DNA from: Pseudomonadales bacterium | GTDB lineage: Bacteria > Pseudomonadota > Gammaproteobacteria > Pseudomonadales > DT-91 | DNA length: 64,000 nucleotides | Assembly: GCA_013215055.1 (NCBI GenBank) | Contig: JABSRQ010000007.1 | Coordinates: 310,001-374,000 of the forward strand | Direction: 5' to 3' | Shown: one piece after another, positions 38,424-47,325 of the stretch | Position numbering within the stretch: the first letter of the stretch is position 1 | Layout of the letters: each line of letters starts with the position of its first letter | Translations under genes and position numbers: made by a program | The notes under the pieces: generated by a model | Told to the model about the DNA's origin: nothing | Database searches by the model: none | What the model saw: only the letters and a program-made list of their open reading frames with translations

Positions 38424-40895
38424 TTACATTTTTCTCTTTATTTTATCGGTCGCCTTGGCGCTTTCAGGATTGTCTGGCCAAAAATGCCTGGGATAGCGAC
38501 CTTTCATTTCCTTCTGAATGTCTTTATAACTGCCCTGCCAAAAACCGGATAAATCTTGTGTAAGCTGTAACGATCTATGCGCCGGGGATAATAAATCCAT
38601 CAATAGAGGCAGCTTACCTTTGGCTAATTGTGGGGTTGTGGATAAGCCATACACTTGCTGCATACGCACCGACAATTTAGCCGGCCCCTGCAGTTGATAA
38701 GTAATAGGTATAACCGCACCGCTGGGCACGGTTATTTTCTCTGGCAGAATCTCCTTCATCGCGGTTTGCCTTTGCCAATCAAACACGTTTTTAAGCGGCT
38801 TTAATAAATCCAGTTTTTTTAATTGCTGCAGGTTTTTAATGCCGTTTAAAAAAGGTGCCAACCAAATATTCAATGACGTTAATAACGAACTTTCGCCGAT
38901 AGCCGGGTATTGATCCGGGAATAATTCGTGCGCCAGGCTCATGCGAATCAGCAGTTGTATAAAGGCATTATTATCTCGCCCACTCACGTTATTGCTATAA
39001 GCATCAAATATGGAAAAACCTCTTTTTTGAATCAAAACCAGCCACGCCGAAGTTCTAATATGGTCATCTATAGGTTTATTAACCGGCTTGCTCTCGACAA
39101 TAATCGCACTTAGCAGCTCACGCTCTTCATGGATAAATCGCCCCTGTGCCTCATCAAATTCACACACCGTTTGGCGCTTGAATAAATGGGGTAAAGCCGC
39201 CTTTAACGGCTCAATATAAATTGGTGTAGCCGAGAAGATATAGCTGCCTTTGGCTCCGCCTAACTCGGCAATGGCAATATAATCATCCTGCAGCCAATAA
39301 TCTTCACGGCTATCGACCCCGGCACCATTGGCTAATAAATAGCCCTGACCACGGCGTTTGGCAATTCTATCCGGATAAGCCAGCGCGATTAAGATCGGTA
39401 AATAGGCGATCTGTAATGGCCCACCATCTTGCATATTTAAGCGTTTAAACCAGTATTTTAATTGCTGTTTAAACAGCGGGTGAGGGTTTTTAGTTTGATT
39501 CTGCAATGCTGTGCATAACTCCGCTTCTTTTTTCACGCGGCTATCCAATAAGGCTAATAGATAAATACTTAGTTGCGTGATACCACGATGTGTAGATTCC
39601 AGCTGCTGGGCTTTTATGAGCATATGGGCCCAACGTATATCGGTGCCGAAGCTGAGTAACTTGCGACCTAAGACCGTTATTTTTTGAGCTTTATCCACAG
39701 CCTCTAACATCTGCAATAATCCCATCGCCTGTTGTTGCTGGGCCGAGCTGGGGCAGTCTAATAAATCCAACTCATTGATATCCGCGCCCCACTGTTTACA
39801 TTCCAGTAACAGCGCACTGATATCGGTGCAGAGCATATCCGCCACATCGTGTTTTTCACGGCGCTTAAAAGCCTCTTTTGACCCCAGGCGATAGACCACA
39901 CCGGGTTCTAAGCGTCCGGCACGCCCGGCACGTTGTATCGCCGATGACATCGAGATATTCAGCGTTTTAAGTTCGGTCACTCCGGTATTCAAATTAAACT
40001 TGGCTGCGCGTTTTCGGCCACTGTCTACGACTATGCGAATGCCCTCTATCGTCAAACTGGTTTCGGCAACATTGGTGGCCAAAACTATTTTACGTTGGCC
40101 ACCTTTAGCCGGGGCAATCGCGGCCTGCTGTACAGCTTTGCTTTGATCCCCATAAAGCGGGCAGATTTGAATATCGGCAGCTAAACCTGCTAAACGTTGG
40201 GCGATGATATTAATTTCACGTTGCCCGGGTAAAAACACCAAGCAGCTGCCGGTTTGCTCATGCATGGCTTTTTTAATCAACGCGGGTAGTTCATCCAACC
40301 AGCGTTTTTCATCTTTTAATGGCTGGTATATTTCATCGATGGGGAAGCTACGCCCTGCCGAGGTGATAACTGGGCAATCAAACTTGGCCTGAATCTTATC
40401 GGCATCCAGGGTTGCCGACATCAATAAGATCTTTAAATCTTCTCTTAAAGTTGCCTGGCTTTCTAAAGCAAAGGCTAACGCGGTATCGGCGGCAATGGAG
40501 CGTTCATGAAATTCATCAAAGATGATGCAATCAATACCTGTAAGTTCAGGATCATTTTGTAATAGCCTGGTTAACATGCCTTCGGTGACAATTTCCAGGC
40601 GAGTTTCAGCGCTGATGTGTTTTTCCTGACGTATACGTAAGCCGATACTTTGGCCCAGCTTTTCATTTTGACAAGCAGCCAGATAATTGGCGATATTACG
40701 CGCCGCCAAACGCCGCGGCTCGAGCATGATAATATGTTTAAAATGGCCATCACGTATCAGCTGCAGCGGCAACCAGGTGGATTTACCTGCCCCGGGAGGT
40801 GCTTGTAACAAGGCCATATTATGGCTTTTTAATGTTTCAACAAGCTCGGGGTAAACTTCGGTGACGGGTAGCAAGGTAATAAATTCCAAATACAT
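38424..40895 (-). CDS. hrpB: ATP-dependent RNA helicase HrpB
   Basis: DEAH-type helicase of the HrpB family, present in many proteobacteria with little-known function. It has 823 aa, standard. LPVTEVYPELVETL at the start, Walker A APPGAGKST (32-40), Walker B DEFH at 127-130, LMSATLD, TNVAETSLTIEGI and QRAGRAGR, followed by the HA2 and the HrpB-specific C-terminal domains (GTYKDIQKEMKGRYPRHFW-like segment). No strong ribosome site before the ATG at 40895, but the start aligns with the family. Confidence 0.94.
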   Translation of the reverse strand: MYLEFITLLPVTEVYPELVETLKSHNMALLQAPPGAGKSTWLPLQLIRDGHFKHIIMLEPRRLAARNIANYLAACQNEKLGQSIGLRIRQEKHISAETRLEIVTEGMLTRLLQNDPELTGIDCIIFDEFHERSIAADTALAFALESQATLREDLKILLMSATLDADKIQAKFDCPVITSAGRSFPIDEIYQPLKDEKRWLDELPALIKKAMHEQTGSCLVFLPGQREINIIAQRLAGLAADIQICPLYGDQSKAVQQAAIAPAKGGQRKIVLATNVAETSLTIEGIRIVVDSGRKRAAKFNLNTGVTELKTLNISMSSAIQRAGRAGRLEPGVVYRLGSKEAFKRREKHDVADMLCTDISALLLECKQWGADINELDLLDCPSSAQQQQAMGLLQMLEAVDKAQKITVLGRKLLSFGTDIRWAHMLIKAQQLESTHRGITQLSIYLLALLDSRVKKEAELCTALQNQTKNPHPLFKQQLKYWFKRLNMQDGGPLQIAYLPILIALAYPDRIAKRRGQGYLLANGAGVDSREDYWLQDDYIAIAELGGAKGSYIFSATPIYIEPLKAALPHLFKRQTVCEFDEAQGRFIHEERELLSAIIVESKPVNKPIDDHIRTSAWLVLIQKRGFSIFDAYSNNVSGRDNNAFIQLLIRMSLAHELFPDQYPAIGESSLLTSLNIWLAPFLNGIKNLQQLKKLDLLKPLKNVFDWQRQTAMKEILPEKITVPSGAVIPITYQLQGPAKLSVRMQQVYGLSTTPQLAKGKLPLLMDLLSPAHRSLQLTQDLSGFWQGSYKDIQKEMKGRYPRHFWPDNPESAKATDKIKRKM

Positions 40896-40922
40896 TTATA
40901 AATTGAACTAAACAGACGCTAA

Positions 40923-40945
40923 AATAGCAGCTTTAGGCTGCTATT
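40923..40945. repeat. Perfect hairpin between hrpB and the 91-aa gene
   Basis: AATAGCAGC-TTTAG-GCTGCTATT, nine-bp perfect arms, 23 bp before the ATG at 40969 and 27 bp from the divergent hrpB start. There is no T run, so it is not a standard terminator; it could be a leader structure or an operator for the divergent pair. Confidence 0.4.
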
Positions 40946-40968
40946 ACTCCCTGGTAAAGATTAACCGT

Positions 40969-41244
40969 ATGCAAACAGATCCAAATAAACTGATCAAAAA
41001 ACATCAACAGCTGATTCAATCAGATTTTCGCAAGGTGGTCTCTCATACCCAGCGTAGTGACGGCGAATGGCATATCAATACCTTGATGATTGAAGGCGTA
41101 TCGGCACCGTTTAAATATAAACGTAACGAGCCTTATCAAAACTTAAAGGGCCAGCGGGTAAACTTAACCTATTACCGAAAAATGGAAAAAGTTGCCGGCA
41201 TGGATTTTGAAGTCATGCGTGTTGTGAGAATCAAAATCTCTTAA
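40969..41244 (+). CDS. Conserved small hypothetical protein
   Basis: The 91-aa soluble basic protein starts MQTDPNKLIKKHQQLIQSDF. It has a helical N-terminus and then a strand-rich part (GEWHINTLMIEGVSAPFKYKR, VNLTYYRKMEKVAGMDFEVMRVVRI). I do not know its function. Codon use looks like that of neighbours and it reads across a gap of only 73 bp from hrpB, so I take it as real. The pattern of beta strands could suit a small nucleic-acid-binding or SH3-like fold, which is only a guess. Confidence 0.75.
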   Translation: MQTDPNKLIKKHQQLIQSDFRKVVSHTQRSDGEWHINTLMIEGVSAPFKYKRNEPYQNLKGQRVNLTYYRKMEKVAGMDFEVMRVVRIKIS

Positions 41245-41322
41245 GCTCAACTGACCTTCCCTATTTGCCTCAACTAACGTTATGATGTCTGCTTAATATA
41301 AAAACAACAGTCACGCCTTTTT

Positions 41323-42285
41323 ATGCAAGCATTGATTCCGTATTTCCCCGTTATTCAACTAACGATTCCTCTGCCGGATTTTTTCCCAAAAGATGAATTG
41401 ATACTGCACGGCTTTGGCTTTTTTGTTGGCATCGCCATCATCTATGGTGCCATGGTGACGATGACACGTGCCGAGCGTAAAGGCCTGGATATTGCCACCT
41501 TTAGAGAGTTATTTGTATGGCTTGTATTTGGCATTATTGTCGGTGGCCATGTGGGCTTCGGGCTGTTTTACTATCCTAAAGAATATCTCGCCAACCCCAT
41601 GCTTTTTTTGGATATGTCGTCTGGCTTGTCCTCCATTGGAGGCTTTATTACCTGCGCCATCGCGTTTTTCTGGGTATTAAAACGGCGTAAAAAATCACTG
41701 CTACCTTATGCCGATAATATTATGTACGGCTTTGCCTTTGGCTGGTTTTTTGGCCGCCTGGGTTGCACGTTAAACCACGAACATCCAGGCACGGCGTCTG
41801 ATTTCTGGCTGGCACGCTTTTGTCGCCCGGTTGAAGGTTATACGCTGGAATTACCCAGCTGGTTGATTCAAATTCCTAGCGATTTTCGCTTCAGCCACTG
41901 TGTGGAACAAGGCCAGGCTGCTGTGACCTCCTTTGCCGCTAAAGTGCCGGTGGATTATGCTGGTGTGGTTTCGCTGCATGATATGGGCATGTATGAAATG
42001 CTGTATGCACTGATCTTATTTACCACGTTCTGGATTTTAGATAAAAAACCCCGCCCCGATGGCCTGTTTTTCTTAATCATGGTTTACAGCTATGCACCTA
42101 TACGTTTTATGATGGATTTCTTACGCCCACTGGAAGGTAATGCCCGTTATTCTGGCCTGACCCCGGCACAATGGGGCTGTATCGCTTTCTTGGTCATTTG
42201 TACCACCGCCGTTATCTATTACCGTAAACACTTTAGTTTCCTTAATTTTTCAGCCCCATATAAAGAGACAAAAGCCGCCCAGTAA
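41323..42285 (+). CDS. Divergent Lgt-family membrane protein
   Basis: The 320-aa polytopic membrane protein of the prolipoprotein diacylglyceryl transferase family (PF01790), by HGFGFFVGIAI at 29-39, FGIIVGGHVGFGLFYYP, SGLSSIGGFIT, FGRLGCTLNHE and PIRFMMDFLRP. Arginines matching the essential R143 and R239 of E. coli Lgt appear present (R145 and the R of PIRFMMD), but the position of the important His103 is Ile105, and Asn146 is Cys148. There is an insertion around 155-205. It is therefore probably not the housekeeping Lgt, which should be encoded elsewhere; it may modify another substrate. Confidence 0.72.
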   Translation: MQALIPYFPVIQLTIPLPDFFPKDELILHGFGFFVGIAIIYGAMVTMTRAERKGLDIATFRELFVWLVFGIIVGGHVGFGLFYYPKEYLANPMLFLDMSSGLSSIGGFITCAIAFFWVLKRRKKSLLPYADNIMYGFAFGWFFGRLGCTLNHEHPGTASDFWLARFCRPVEGYTLELPSWLIQIPSDFRFSHCVEQGQAAVTSFAAKVPVDYAGVVSLHDMGMYEMLYALILFTTFWILDKKPRPDGLFFLIMVYSYAPIRFMMDFLRPLEGNARYSGLTPAQWGCIAFLVICTTAVIYYRKHFSFLNFSAPYKETKAAQ

Positions 42286-42337
42286 GACAGTAAAGCGGGG
42301 AAATGTTAAAATGGCTTTTTATTGTTGAGTTAACAAT

Positions 42338-43564
42338 ATGAAGCCAACGAATACTTGGGTTTTATATTTGGCGATGCTGTCGGTTGGCATGGGACAGACT
42401 GTGATTTTTGCGGTGATGCCTATGTTGGGCCGCGAATTAGCGCTGGATCAGATTATCTTTTATCTGCCTTTTGGCATCGAACTTCAGCCCAAAGAGCTCA
42501 CCATCACCGCACTTTCGGCGTTAACCGCATTAACCTTCTCTTTAATCAGCCCCTTATGGGGACGATTATCCGATAGCGTAGGCCGCAAGCCGATTATCAT
42601 CATTGGCTTATTGGGTTACACACTGGGCGTCAGCCTGTTTAATATGGCCGCTTATGCGGGTTTAACCGCGGCTTTAACAGGCGTAGTTTTATATCTGGTG
42701 TTGATTCTTACTCGGGTCATACATGCCTCGGTGATGTCAGCAGCTTTCCCTGCAGCCAGTGCCTATATGGTTGATATCACTCCGGCTCACTCTCGCACCC
42801 AGGGGTTATCAAAACTCTCGGCCTCCATGCAGATGGGCGTGATGTTAGGGCCTATTCTCGCTTATTTGGTGGTTTTTAGTTATTTAATGCCGTTTATCGT
42901 GCAGGGCATCATCACCTTTTGTGCGGCGATTATGGTGTTTTTATTCCTGCCTTCCCATCAACCGAAAAACAAAGCCATTGCTGATCATAAACCCGCTAAA
43001 TTACGCTTTTTTGATGACCGTTACCGCTTCTTTTTACTTCAGGCTCTCGCAGTTTATATCTGCATGGGCATGGTGCAGCAAACCCTGGGCTTTTATTTTC
43101 AAGATGTGCTTTCCATTACAGGAACAGAGGCCGCCAAACGTTATTCTCTGTCTATGATTGTCTCTTCCGCCGCGATGTTATTTGCCCAATTGGTTTTGGT
43201 GCAGCGCCTAAGCTTAAAGCCACAGCAGTTTATTTTTCTGGGCCTGCCGTTTTTTGTTTTGGGCTTTTTATTATTGGCTTTAGCCAGCAATGCCATGATG
43301 TTGTACGGCGGCATGGGCTTATTTGGTTTTGCGATGGGCTGCTGTGGCCCCAGCTTATCGGCCGCCGCCTCGTTAACGGTTGACGATCATGAACAGGGCG
43401 CATTGGCAGGCTTAATCGGCTCGGTTGCGGGCATGGGATTTGTGATTGGGCCTTTATTTGGTGGCTTCTTATATGCGCTTAATAGCAGCTATCCGTTTCT
43501 CTGTGCAACACTGATTGCGGCAGCCCTTTTTCTGACGATAAATATTCAACGTATTCGTTCTTAA
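42338..43564 (+). CDS. MFS family efflux transporter
   Basis: The 408-aa inner-membrane transporter has twelve predicted helices. MFS motif A, GRLSDSVGRKP, is in loop 2-3 (about residues 75-85), and TRVIHASVMSAAFPAASAYMVD resembles the helix 4-5 region of drug:H+ antiporters of the TetA/DHA1 type. The second half repeats a weaker motif. Substrate unknown. It lies 52 bp after the Lgt-like gene in the same direction. Confidence 0.85.
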   Translation: MKPTNTWVLYLAMLSVGMGQTVIFAVMPMLGRELALDQIIFYLPFGIELQPKELTITALSALTALTFSLISPLWGRLSDSVGRKPIIIIGLLGYTLGVSLFNMAAYAGLTAALTGVVLYLVLILTRVIHASVMSAAFPAASAYMVDITPAHSRTQGLSKLSASMQMGVMLGPILAYLVVFSYLMPFIVQGIITFCAAIMVFLFLPSHQPKNKAIADHKPAKLRFFDDRYRFFLLQALAVYICMGMVQQTLGFYFQDVLSITGTEAAKRYSLSMIVSSAAMLFAQLVLVQRLSLKPQQFIFLGLPFFVLGFLLLALASNAMMLYGGMGLFGFAMGCCGPSLSAAASLTVDDHEQGALAGLIGSVAGMGFVIGPLFGGFLYALNSSYPFLCATLIAAALFLTINIQRIRS

Positions 43565-43588
43565 TTTTGTTGGTTTTTTGCGCGATAT

Positions 43589-43645
43589 CATCTAATTTTA
43601 TAGATGCTTGATAGATTATTAAATCTATCTTCATCTAATTAGGTG
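43589..43645 (+). promoter_or_regulatory. Cluster of three inverted repeats upstream of the CBS gene
   Basis: Within 57 bp: CATCTA-ATTTTA-TAGATG (43589-43606), GATAGATT-ATTA-AATCTATC (43610-43629) and the near-palindrome CATCTAATTAGGTG (43632-43645), ending six bases before the ATG. All share an ATCTA/TAGAT core, suggesting repeated regulator sites or a folded leader. Confidence 0.4.
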
Positions 43646-43650
43646 TTCTG

Positions 43651-44091
43651 ATGACTTATAAAAAATGCCCCACGATGGCGGCGGTTTTAACGCCTTTTCC
43701 CTATCATATCGAAAGCTCAGCGGCGCTGACTGACGCTGTCTCTATGATGGAAGAACATAGCTTGCATCACCTGATAGTGATGGATAATGGTGATATCACC
43801 AGTATCTTATCCGATAGAGAGCTGCAACATCATTCTGCGGTTTATGGCATAAAAAGCAATAATGAATTATTGGTGGGCGATTTATGTTCACAAACCATTA
43901 CCGCAGCTGATATCAATGACCCTCTGGATCAAGTCTTACTAGCCATGATTGATAAACACCTGGACAGCGTGGTGATATTTCGTGAAGGCGAGTTGGCGGG
44001 CATATTCACCACCACCGATGCCTGTATTTATTTTTCACGTTTTTTGAAAGAGAAATACCACCCCGATGAAATTCCCGACCTTATCGCCTGA
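43651..44091 (+). CDS. CBS-domain pair protein
   Basis: The 146-aa cytoplasmic protein consists of two CBS motifs (about residues 5-65 and 75-135): HHLIVMDNGDITSILSDRELQ and DSVVIFREGELAGIFTTTDA. Such stand-alone pairs usually bind adenine nucleotides and act as sensors for a partner. No partner domain is attached; the neighbours are an MFS gene and the rubredoxin fusion. Single gene with its own promoter region of inverted repeats, ended by a strong terminator. Confidence 0.88.
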   Translation: MTYKKCPTMAAVLTPFPYHIESSAALTDAVSMMEEHSLHHLIVMDNGDITSILSDRELQHHSAVYGIKSNNELLVGDLCSQTITAADINDPLDQVLLAMIDKHLDSVVIFREGELAGIFTTTDACIYFSRFLKEKYHPDEIPDLIA

Positions 44092-44128
44092 AAATCAATG
44101 AGGCCCTTTGGCTTTTTGCAGATACAAA

Positions 44129-44164
44129 AACGCCGCATACTATCGCTAGTATGCGGCGTTTTAT
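44129..44164. terminator. Strong bidirectional terminator
   Basis: Perfect 14-bp stem AACGCCGCATACTA/TAGTATGCGGCGTT with a TCGC loop, an A run on the left and TTTT on the right, between the convergent CBS and rubredoxin-fusion genes. Confidence 0.93.
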
Positions 44165-44185
44165 TAACAGCTAGCTATTAAAGTA

Positions 44186-45577
44186 TTATGCCATGATGGC
44201 AGGCAGCTCTTTTTGTAACGCCATTTTTTGCTTGGTGCCTTCGCCAGTTAAAGCAAAACCAAGTAGCTTGCCTTCAGGGCTAACGAACTTGGCAACAACG
44301 TTGCGACCGTCTTGCTCAATGTCCCACTCGCCTTCAGCATCACGTGGTGCTGGAGATACAACCACAGGACACGCAGGCGTCTTGATAGTTACAGGCATTG
44401 CCGGGTAAGAAACTTCGGTAGGCGTGCCGGCTAAAGTTTTAGCCAGTGCACGTGCACCTGCCATTAAAGGTGCTACGTAGAATAATACGTGGCCTTCAAT
44501 CTCAGCACAGTCACCCAGGGTGTAAACGTTTTTAGCAGAAGTCTCTAATAAACGGTTAGCGACAACACCACGGTTTACCTTGATGCCAGCAGCTTCGGCT
44601 AAAGCGATACGTGGACGTACACCTACAGCAGATACAACCAGGTCTGCAGCAATTTTAACGCCATTGTTTAAGCTCACTTCAACACCGGTTTCAGTATTGT
44701 TAACCGCTGTTGCAACAGGACCAAAGTCACCGTTTTCTAATGGACCAAAGTGGAATTTAGCGCCTTTCTCTTCCAAAGCTTCTTGCACAGATTTACCGGC
44801 AGCTTCTGGTAATAAGGTGGGTAAGCTATAACCCATTGGATCGATAGTTTCAGTTTCAAAACCACCGTTGATTAAATCATTGGTGAATTCAGAACCGATT
44901 AAGCCGCCACCGATGATCGCGATTTTCTTGGCCTTGGTTTTCTTAACCGCGGCGCGGAAGTTGGCGTAATCCATCAAGTCATTGATAGAGAATACTTTAT
45001 CCAAAGCATCACCATCCATTGGAGGACGAATAACTTCAGCACCCCAGGCGATAACTAACTTGCTGTATTCAATATGGGTTGCACCGCCAACGGTTACTTG
45101 TTGCTTATCGGTATCGATAGCGGTCACTTCTGTCATAGTCCACACTGAACAATGTAAAGTTTTACCCATGGTACCGGCATCGGCCATCGCTAAGGCTTTA
45201 TCGTCGGTGTCTTTGGTGTAACCCGTAGAAAGCATTGGCTTGGAGTAGTTACGGCCATCATCACCGGTGATGATGATCACTGGCGTTTCTTTATCGGCTT
45301 TACGGAATTCTTTAACTAAGTTGTAAGCAGCCATACCTGAGCCGATAACAACGATAGGTTTATCGTTTTTGTGCTCTTCTTCGGCAACCGATTCAGCATC
45401 TGTAGGCTCATCTGTACCTTCCAGCTTTTCGAAGTCTTCAACACCTACGCAGCAATCAGGGCATAACCAGCCGTCTGGGATATCTTCCCATTTAGTGCCT
45501 GGCGCTACGCCGTTTTCTGGATCACCTTTAACTTCGTCGTAAACCCAGCCACATACGATACATTCATATTGAGACAT
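44186..45577 (-). CDS. Fused rubredoxin / rubredoxin-NAD(+) reductase
   Basis: One chain of 463 aa that joins a rubredoxin to its FAD reductase. Residues 1-52 are a rubredoxin with iron ligands C6 and C9 (CIVCGWVYD) and C39 and C42 (CPDCCVG). An acidic linker of about 20 residues leads to a two-nucleotide-binding-domain reductase with IVVIGSGMAAYN (FAD), IAIIGGGLIGSEF (NAD(P)H) and TLGDCAEIEG (FAD). AAAGG precedes the ATG at 45577; the frame is open upstream but rubredoxins start here. In Pseudomonas the parts are separate genes rubA1, rubA2 and rubB. Roles: electron supply to alkane hydroxylases or to oxygen and superoxide detoxification. Confidence 0.93.
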   Translation of the reverse strand: MSQYECIVCGWVYDEVKGDPENGVAPGTKWEDIPDGWLCPDCCVGVEDFEKLEGTDEPTDAESVAEEEHKNDKPIVVIGSGMAAYNLVKEFRKADKETPVIIITGDDGRNYSKPMLSTGYTKDTDDKALAMADAGTMGKTLHCSVWTMTEVTAIDTDKQQVTVGGATHIEYSKLVIAWGAEVIRPPMDGDALDKVFSINDLMDYANFRAAVKKTKAKKIAIIGGGLIGSEFTNDLINGGFETETIDPMGYSLPTLLPEAAGKSVQEALEEKGAKFHFGPLENGDFGPVATAVNNTETGVEVSLNNGVKIAADLVVSAVGVRPRIALAEAAGIKVNRGVVANRLLETSAKNVYTLGDCAEIEGHVLFYVAPLMAGARALAKTLAGTPTEVSYPAMPVTIKTPACPVVVSPAPRDAEGEWDIEQDGRNVVAKFVSPEGKLLGFALTGEGTKQKMALQKELPAIMA

Positions 45578-45736
45578 CTTATAAAACCTTTCTATGTACA
45601 GAATCCATTGGAATATAGGCCGGGATAAACAATTTAAGCCTATTTTTCGAGTGACAACACTATACGCGCAGGTCAAAAAATCGCAAGTGATTGTTATTCC
45701 CGAATCCCGCTGAAACGCCACACCCAGCGACTTTCA

Positions 45737-45750
45737 TTGATCTAAAACAA
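45737..45750. promoter_or_regulatory. FNR/ANR-like box
   Basis: TTGAT-CTAA-AACAA matches nine of ten defined positions of the FNR/ANR consensus TTGAT-N4-ATCAA. It lies 75 bp upstream of ubiC and 160 bp upstream of the divergent rubredoxin fusion. Oxygen-responsive control of either gene is plausible but unproven. Confidence 0.4.
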
Positions 45751-45824
45751 AGTGTGCACAGCCATGACTTGAAAATTAAAGGCGCTTCAGCCATTCTTGG
45801 CGCGATGAACTTGCCGGATGCCCC

Positions 45825-46346
45825 ATGAAGTCAAACAGCTGGAAAACTTACACCGAGCTTAATCAGCGTGAATTGCCTGCAGCAATTCGGTGTGGCTTAT
45901 TAGACCGAGGCTCCTTAACCGCCAGATTGATTACCGCAAGCGACGGGAATTTTCAGGTGCAGGTGCTGGAACAGACCTGGCGAACACCTTATCTGAATGA
46001 GGCGACTTTATTAGGCATGCAACCGCGCCAAAAAGCCCTGATACGCGAAGTGCTTTTATTATGCCACGGTGAACCCTGGGTTTATGCGCGTTCTGTGATT
46101 CCGTTTTCCAGCTTAAAAGGCCGACTTGGGTTTCTGCGTAAGCTTAAAAACTCGGCCCTTGGCGCACTCTTATTTAAAGACCCTAATCTGCAGCGCAGCC
46201 ATTTTCAAATTAATCAGATCTCATTGCCACAGGCACCTATTCCCACAGAAGAACATACTACGGTTTATGGACGCAGATCATTATTTCATCTCTATGGTAA
46301 ACCCTTGCTAGTCGCCGAAGTTTTCTTACCTGCTTGCAAATTATAA
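45825..46346 (+). CDS. ubiC: Chorismate lyase UbiC
   Basis: Converts chorismate to 4-hydroxybenzoate and pyruvate, the first committed step of ubiquinone synthesis. It has 173 aa. Family motifs LTARL, WRTPYLNEATLLG, EPWVYARSVIP (substrate-binding Arg) and VYGRRSLFHLYGKPLLVAEVFLP near the C-terminus with the catalytic Glu. Followed 77 bp later by ubiA, whose enzyme uses the product. Divergent from the rubredoxin fusion, as in Pseudomonas. Confidence 0.95.
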   Translation: MKSNSWKTYTELNQRELPAAIRCGLLDRGSLTARLITASDGNFQVQVLEQTWRTPYLNEATLLGMQPRQKALIREVLLLCHGEPWVYARSVIPFSSLKGRLGFLRKLKNSALGALLFKDPNLQRSHFQINQISLPQAPIPTEEHTTVYGRRSLFHLYGKPLLVAEVFLPACKL

Positions 46347-46423
46347 GATTCAAAACCATATAAAGACGACATCCACCGTCATATCAGTATAATAAGCCGC
46401 AGTTTTAATCGCCTTCTTTATAG

Positions 46424-47320
46424 ATGTTTACCATGGCTTTAATAATAAAAAATACGCCACATTATCTGCAGCTGATGCGTGTCAATAAACCGATTGGCAG
46501 CTATTTATTGCTTTGGCCTACGCTGTGGAGCCTATGGCTGGCGGCCGAAGGTGTGCCTTCGATTAACAACCTGATTATTTTTGTCCTGGGTGTTTTTTTA
46601 ATGCGCTCGGCCGGCTGTGTGATCAATGACTATGCCGATAGAGAAATTGATGCACATGTAAAACGCACCGCCGACAGGCCGCTGGCCGCAGGTTTAGTAA
46701 AACCCGATGAGGCGATCTATTTATTTATGTTGCTGGCAGGCACGGCCTTTATTCTGGTGCTGATGACCAATTGGCTGACCGTAGGTTTATCTATCGTTGG
46801 TGTGGCACTCGCAGCCATCTACCCCTTTATGAAACGTTATACCTATTTCCCGCAGGTGGTCTTAGGCGCGGCTTTTTCCTGGTCGGTGGTGATGGCTTTT
46901 GCCGCCGAGAGTGGTGAAGTACCCAAGGAAGTCTGGTTAATCTATATCGCGGTGACCATCTGGACCGTGGCCTACGATACCTTTTATGCGATGGTGGATA
47001 GAGACGAGGATATTCTTATTGGCGTGAAATCCACGGCAATCTTGTTTGGTGATTTTGACAGGGTGATCACCGCATTTTTACAGCTTTTTGTGGTGTTTGT
47101 ATTGATGTTAATCGGCTACAAATTTGAAATGGGTATCATCTACTACCTCAGCACCGTAGCCGCTGCGGGATTTTTTGCCTATCAGCAGTTTCTGATTCTG
47201 GATAGAAAACCGGAAGCCTGTTTTAAAGCTTTCTTAAATAATAACTGGGTTGGCATGGTGGTATTTATCGGCATCGCCGCCGATTATGCCTTACAAGCTT
47301 ATTTGGCCCCGGTGAGCTGA
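46424..47320 (+). CDS. ubiA: 4-hydroxybenzoate polyprenyltransferase UbiA
   Basis: Inner-membrane enzyme that attaches the polyprenyl tail to 4-hydroxybenzoate in ubiquinone synthesis; the product is later decarboxylated by UbiD (also in this window). It has 298 aa with about nine helices. First Asp-rich motif NDYADREID and second YDTFYAMVDRDED, plus MRVNKPIGSYLLLWPTLW at the N-terminus. The ATG at 46433 three codons later is an equally possible start; neither has a clear ribosome site. Confidence 0.96.
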   Translation: MFTMALIIKNTPHYLQLMRVNKPIGSYLLLWPTLWSLWLAAEGVPSINNLIIFVLGVFLMRSAGCVINDYADREIDAHVKRTADRPLAAGLVKPDEAIYLFMLLAGTAFILVLMTNWLTVGLSIVGVALAAIYPFMKRYTYFPQVVLGAAFSWSVVMAFAAESGEVPKEVWLIYIAVTIWTVAYDTFYAMVDRDEDILIGVKSTAILFGDFDRVITAFLQLFVVFVLMLIGYKFEMGIIYYLSTVAAAGFFAYQQFLILDRKPEACFKAFLNNNWVGMVVFIGIAADYALQAYLAPVS

Positions 47321-47325
47321 TCCGC

